64,000 nucleotides of DNA from Caryophanales bacterium UBA5729 (GTDB lineage Bacteria > Bacillota_I > Bacilli_A > Izemoplasmatales > Hujiaoplasmataceae). Location: contig DIGF01000035.1 in the NCBI GenBank assembly GCA_002419505.1, positions 6,042 through 70,041 of the forward strand, given 5' to 3'. A program made the position numbers and the translations under genes. Under the pieces are notes generated by a model that was not told where the DNA came from, did not search any database, and saw nothing but the letters and a program-made list of their open reading frames with translations. Below, piece after piece: positions 60,810 through 64,000 of this stretch (the first letter of the stretch is position 1; every line of letters starts with the position of its first letter).

Positions 60810-62108
60810 TCAACTTTCTATTCTCTTAATATTAATTCTATAGTTATAATTACCGGTACTTTCTAAAGCAATATTGATATAAAAATCAGCAAATGTTTCT
60901 TTGTCAATTATAAACGTTACTGTATAAACACCTTGTTCTTCAACAAAATAATACGAATCGCCTTTATAGTAGTAATAATAATCGGTTTCTAAATAATAAT
61001 AATCATAATAGGCTATATCGAACAACTCTTGATTCACAGTTATTGTTACCTGATAGTTAAATTCATTTTCAATAACATCAATCTCATAAACTAAAGCACT
61101 CAAAGTTGTAATTGTTTCTTCGCCAATTATCAATTCTTCCATTCTTAAAGATTCAGGATTTTGATATTTTGCTTTGAAAACAAAATGATATTCTGTTTCC
61201 GGTTTTAATTTGTCGATAATATAATAACTATCATGACTGTGATAAGATTCTTCATGCAAATCATATTCAATAGTTCTAACAAGAGTGTTGTTTTGATAAA
61301 CTTCCATTAAGTATCTGATTTCATGTTCATGGTCCACATCACCGAATAGACCGAATGCTACTTCACGGTCATTATAGAATTCTAGATACATAAAGGCTGA
61401 AACCTTAAAAGGTTTTTTTATTCTGTATTCATCAATAATAACTTGATTACCTTCAAATGTTCCTTCTAGTATAATTACAAACTCAGAAGCTGAGTAACCT
61501 TGAAACTCGATAGTCATACTGGCTGGATAACTAAGTAATGAAATTGAGTTATATGATATTGGATATTCTCCTCCAAAATCTGTACCATAGCGAATTTGTA
61601 AATTCTGATAACCAGTTAAGTCTCCATAAATTAAATTTAACTCATAGGTAACTAAATATTCTTGTAATTCTATTAGATTAATGTCAGAAATGGCTGCCAC
61701 TAAATCATTAGTTGTCGTGACTAGAGTTTTAGCCAAGACTTCTTCACCAAAACCTTTATCGTATACCACTTTTAATTGATATTGAGTATTCTTTTCCAAG
61801 TCTTTAAAACTGCCAAAATTTTGACCGATAGTAATGTTTTGCTCGTATTTATGAAACTGATTTTCAAGCACGATTTTTAATATATCATCTTGGACGACAT
61901 TATCTTCATCACTAATTTGAACTTGATAGATAACTTCATGTGAAAAAGCCTTGACTTGGTCAAAGCTAGCTAAGGGACTCTTTGGTATAAATGCAATAAC
62001 AACCACTACAGATACGACTGTAATTGTGAATGCTTGCAGTAAAGATTTAATGAGTTCGTATTTAGATTTCTTTTTAATTTTATCTTGGAAATCTTCTATT
62101 TTAGTCAA
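60810..62108 (-). CDS. membrane-anchored fibronectin-like protein
   Basis: 432 aa. A short basic N-terminus, one helix (residues 25-44), then an extracellular region with Fn3-like beta repeats (KNTQYQLKVVYDKGFGEE; LKPETEYHFVFKAKY). Residues near 365-390 are very Tyr-rich (YYDYYYLETDYYYYYKGDSY). No catalytic motif. Probably a surface protein. Co-transcribed with the MscS gene. Confidence 0.65.
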   Translation of the reverse strand: MTKIEDFQDKIKKKSKYELIKSLLQAFTITVVSVVVVIAFIPKSPLASFDQVKAFSHEVIYQVQISDEDNVVQDDILKIVLENQFHKYEQNITIGQNFGSFKDLEKNTQYQLKVVYDKGFGEEVLAKTLVTTTNDLVAAISDINLIELQEYLVTYELNLIYGDLTGYQNLQIRYGTDFGGEYPISYNSISLLSYPASMTIEFQGYSASEFVIILEGTFEGNQVIIDEYRIKKPFKVSAFMYLEFYNDREVAFGLFGDVDHEHEIRYLMEVYQNNTLVRTIEYDLHEESYHSHDSYYIIDKLKPETEYHFVFKAKYQNPESLRMEELIIGEETITTLSALVYEIDVIENEFNYQVTITVNQELFDIAYYDYYYLETDYYYYYKGDSYYFVEEQGVYTVTFIIDKETFADFYINIALESTGNYNYRINIKRIES

Positions 62109-62288
62109 ATCTTTCCTCGCTTATTTTAATTTTAATATTTTTATTAATTAAATCAATAGACTGAATAAAAAATAAATAAATTATCAGTTGATTTTAAATA
62201 TTTTCTTGCAAATAAAATTGCTTTCGTTTTTATGCGTTTTATGGTATTATTTTTTTGTGACATTTGTTTTTTAAGAAAGGGATGCTTA

Positions 62289-63785
62289 ATGAAAGATTCT
62301 AGACAGAATTTAACACCATTTTTTACAAAATTAAAAGAATACGGAATGAGTAGAGTTGCGCCTTTTGACGTGCCTGGTCATAAGTTGGGTAGAATTGAAA
62401 ATGATATGCAAAAATTTGTTGGCAAGAAAATGTATTTGCTTGACGCAAATTCGCCAGTAGGTTTAGATCATTTAAATTATCCGACCGGAGTAATCAATGA
62501 AGCTCAAACCTTAATGGCTGAAGCTATGAATGCCGATAAATCATATTTCCTAACCAATGGTACTACTACTGGTTTATTAGCTATGGTTATGAGCGTGTGT
62601 AAAGCTAATGACAAATTAATCTTGCCGAGAAACGTTCATAAATCTGTAATTAATGGACTTATCTTATCTGGAGCAATGCCAGTATTTGTTAAGCCAAACA
62701 TTGACGAAAATCTTGGTATTGCTAACGATGTTAGTTTTTCAGCAGTAAAAAAAACGATTGATGAAAATCTTGATGCAAAAGCGATTTTTATCATTAACCC
62801 AACTTACTTCGGAGTTGTTTCTGATTTACAACAAATAACCGATTATGCCCATCAAAACAATATGGTCGTGATGGTTGATGAAGCTCATGGTGCGCAGTTT
62901 TATTTCTCGCAAAAATTACCGCTTTCAGCAATGGAAGCTGGAGCTGATATCACCGCTACTTCGATGCATAAAACTGCCGGGTCTTTAACTCAATCATCAG
63001 TTATTCTTACTAAGGGTAATCGGATTGATCATCAAAGATTGAGAGCTACCTTAAATATGTTGCAATCAACTAGTCCTAGTTCACTTTTAATGGCTAGTTT
63101 GGATGTTGCTAGAAAAACCATGTATTTCAAAGGTAAAGCTAAACTTAACAATATTTTGCAATTATCAAAAATTGCTAGAACACAACTTAAAAAAATACCA
63201 GGAATTACCGTTATCGATAAAGATTATTTATTAGAACATGATTGCTTTGATGCGGATGAAACCAAATTAATGATTAAAGTAAGTGATTTAGGTTTAACTG
63301 GATTTGATATCTATCAACAAATGAAAAAAGAATATAATATTCAACTTGAGTTAGCTGAGTCACATATTGTTCTTTGTGTCTTGACCATCGGAACTACTAA
63401 GCAAGATTTAGAAAGACTGGTTCTTGCTTTTAGAAAACTTTCTGAAAAATATTTTAAACAAAGAGATAAACTTCCAAAAATTGAATTTCACTATCAATTT
63501 CCAGATACTTACGCAAGACCGCGTGATGCTTATCACGCCCCTAAAAATTTAGTTAAACTCGATGATGCCGTTGATGAAATCAGCGCTGAATCAATTATGA
63601 TCTATCCACCGGGTATTCCGATTATTATACCAGGTGAAGTTATAACTGAAAATGTCGTAAGAGACATTAAGTTTTATAAAGCCAAAGGCGGGTCACTTCA
63701 AAGTGACATCGAAAATGATACAGAGATCGATTATGTGCAAATAGTCGATAAAGAAAATTGGATTAAATATGAAGGTGATCTATAA
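62289..63785 (+). CDS. Orn/Lys/Arg decarboxylase
   Basis: 498 aa. PLP-binding lysine in TATSMHKTAGSLTQSS (about residues 230-245). VPGHKLGR at the start, and IMVVDEAHGAQF-like VVMVDEAHGAQFYF. The C-terminal domain ends with YPPGIPIIIPGE. Followed by an agmatinase, it most likely makes agmatine from arginine. The ATG at 62289 follows AGAAAGGGATG. The longer frame from 62232 lacks a site. Confidence 0.88.
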   Translation: MKDSRQNLTPFFTKLKEYGMSRVAPFDVPGHKLGRIENDMQKFVGKKMYLLDANSPVGLDHLNYPTGVINEAQTLMAEAMNADKSYFLTNGTTTGLLAMVMSVCKANDKLILPRNVHKSVINGLILSGAMPVFVKPNIDENLGIANDVSFSAVKKTIDENLDAKAIFIINPTYFGVVSDLQQITDYAHQNNMVVMVDEAHGAQFYFSQKLPLSAMEAGADITATSMHKTAGSLTQSSVILTKGNRIDHQRLRATLNMLQSTSPSSLLMASLDVARKTMYFKGKAKLNNILQLSKIARTQLKKIPGITVIDKDYLLEHDCFDADETKLMIKVSDLGLTGFDIYQQMKKEYNIQLELAESHIVLCVLTIGTTKQDLERLVLAFRKLSEKYFKQRDKLPKIEFHYQFPDTYARPRDAYHAPKNLVKLDDAVDEISAESIMIYPPGIPIIIPGEVITENVVRDIKFYKAKGGSLQSDIENDTEIDYVQIVDKENWIKYEGDL

Positions 63786-64000
63786 TGAAAAAAGTTGATT
63801 TATCATTTCAAAGCTGTAAAGCAGAATACAAAGAAAGCTCAGTTGTCTTATTTTCTGCCCCGCTAGACAATACCACGTCATATCGCCCGGGCACGCGATT
63901 TGCCGGTAACGCTGTAAGAGTTGAATCAATTGGTATCGAATGGTATTCTCCTTATAAAGAAATGAATCTTCGCGATTATAATACAGTTGATATCGGTGAC
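63785..64000 (+). CDS. speB: agmatinase, partial
   Basis: The first 72 residues only, running off the right edge. VVLFSAPLDNTTSYRPGTRFAGNAVRVES is the start of the ureohydrolase fold (agmatinase: P-x-D-x-T-x-x-x-R-P-G-x-R-x-G). The start overlaps the decarboxylase stop by one base (TAATG), so the pair is coupled: arginine to agmatine to putrescine. Confidence 0.85.
   Translation, partial: MKKVDLSFQSCKAEYKESSVVLFSAPLDNTTSYRPGTRFAGNAVRVESIGIEWYSPYKEMNLRDYNTVDIGD

Noticed and set aside
1..64000. Mycoplasma genetic code (TGA as Trp)
   Set aside because: Many genes end in TGA, including coupled ATGA overlaps, and the proteins keep Trp at TGG codons.

Overview
This is AT-rich, low-GC DNA from a Firmicutes/Mollicutes-type bacterium. 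TGA is used as an ordinary stop codon (for example in the ATGA overlap of the two serine recombinase genes), so it is not a Mycoplasma-code genome. A PPi-type phosphofructokinase, an LtaS-like sulfatase, a DUF3494 surface protein and the apparent absence of an endolysin gene in a nearly complete prophage together suggest a wall-less or wall-poor relative of Acholeplasma or Izemoplasma. That placement is inference, not proof.

Left arm, 1-16.4 kb: a host accessory region with many decayed genes. It holds small membrane proteins, a remnant of a phage portal gene beside a 249-aa gene, an AbrB-RelE toxin-antitoxin pair whose toxin is frameshifted, a secreted DUF3494 (ice-binding-like) protein preceded by a 43-aa ORF, a flavodoxin-fold reductase, a glutathione peroxidase remnant, an LTA-synthase-like enzyme, a TetR-patatin operon, an XRE membrane regulator and a radical SAM/SPASM cluster.

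Defence block, 16.4-21.4 kb: a tightly packed five-gene minus-strand operon contains a class III nucleotidyl cyclase and a Pycsar-type transmembrane effector (the core of a Pycsar anti-phage system). Three further genes are co-transcribed: a degenerate HExxH peptidase-like protein, a polytopic membrane protein and an unrecognised 261-aa protein. Upstream lies an independently transcribed 428-aa protein with a HEPN-like RN-x4-H motif. This block lies where lysogenic-conversion cargo usually sits, just beyond the lysis end of the prophage.

Prophage, about 21.5-58.1 kb: an HK97-type siphovirus whose late genes read leftward. The order, in transcription direction, is regulator, MTase and MetK, HNH, terminase, portal, protease, capsid, connectors, tail proteins with a G/GT frameshift, tape measure, tail tip, fibres, holins. 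The early region holds a BRO antirepressor, a tyrosine recombinase, an excisionase-like protein and divergent XRE regulators. Two overlapping large serine recombinases end the element. Cargo includes a TdeIII-like restriction-modification pair, Gabija (GajA/GajB), a DUF2971 protein, a trypsin-like protease with its own promoter and terminator, and a nucleotidyltransferase.

Right arm, 58.3-64 kb: host housekeeping genes. These are tRNA-Leu(GAG), PPi-phosphofructokinase, an MscS channel, a membrane-anchored Fn3-like protein, and an arginine/lysine decarboxylase followed by an agmatinase for polyamine synthesis.
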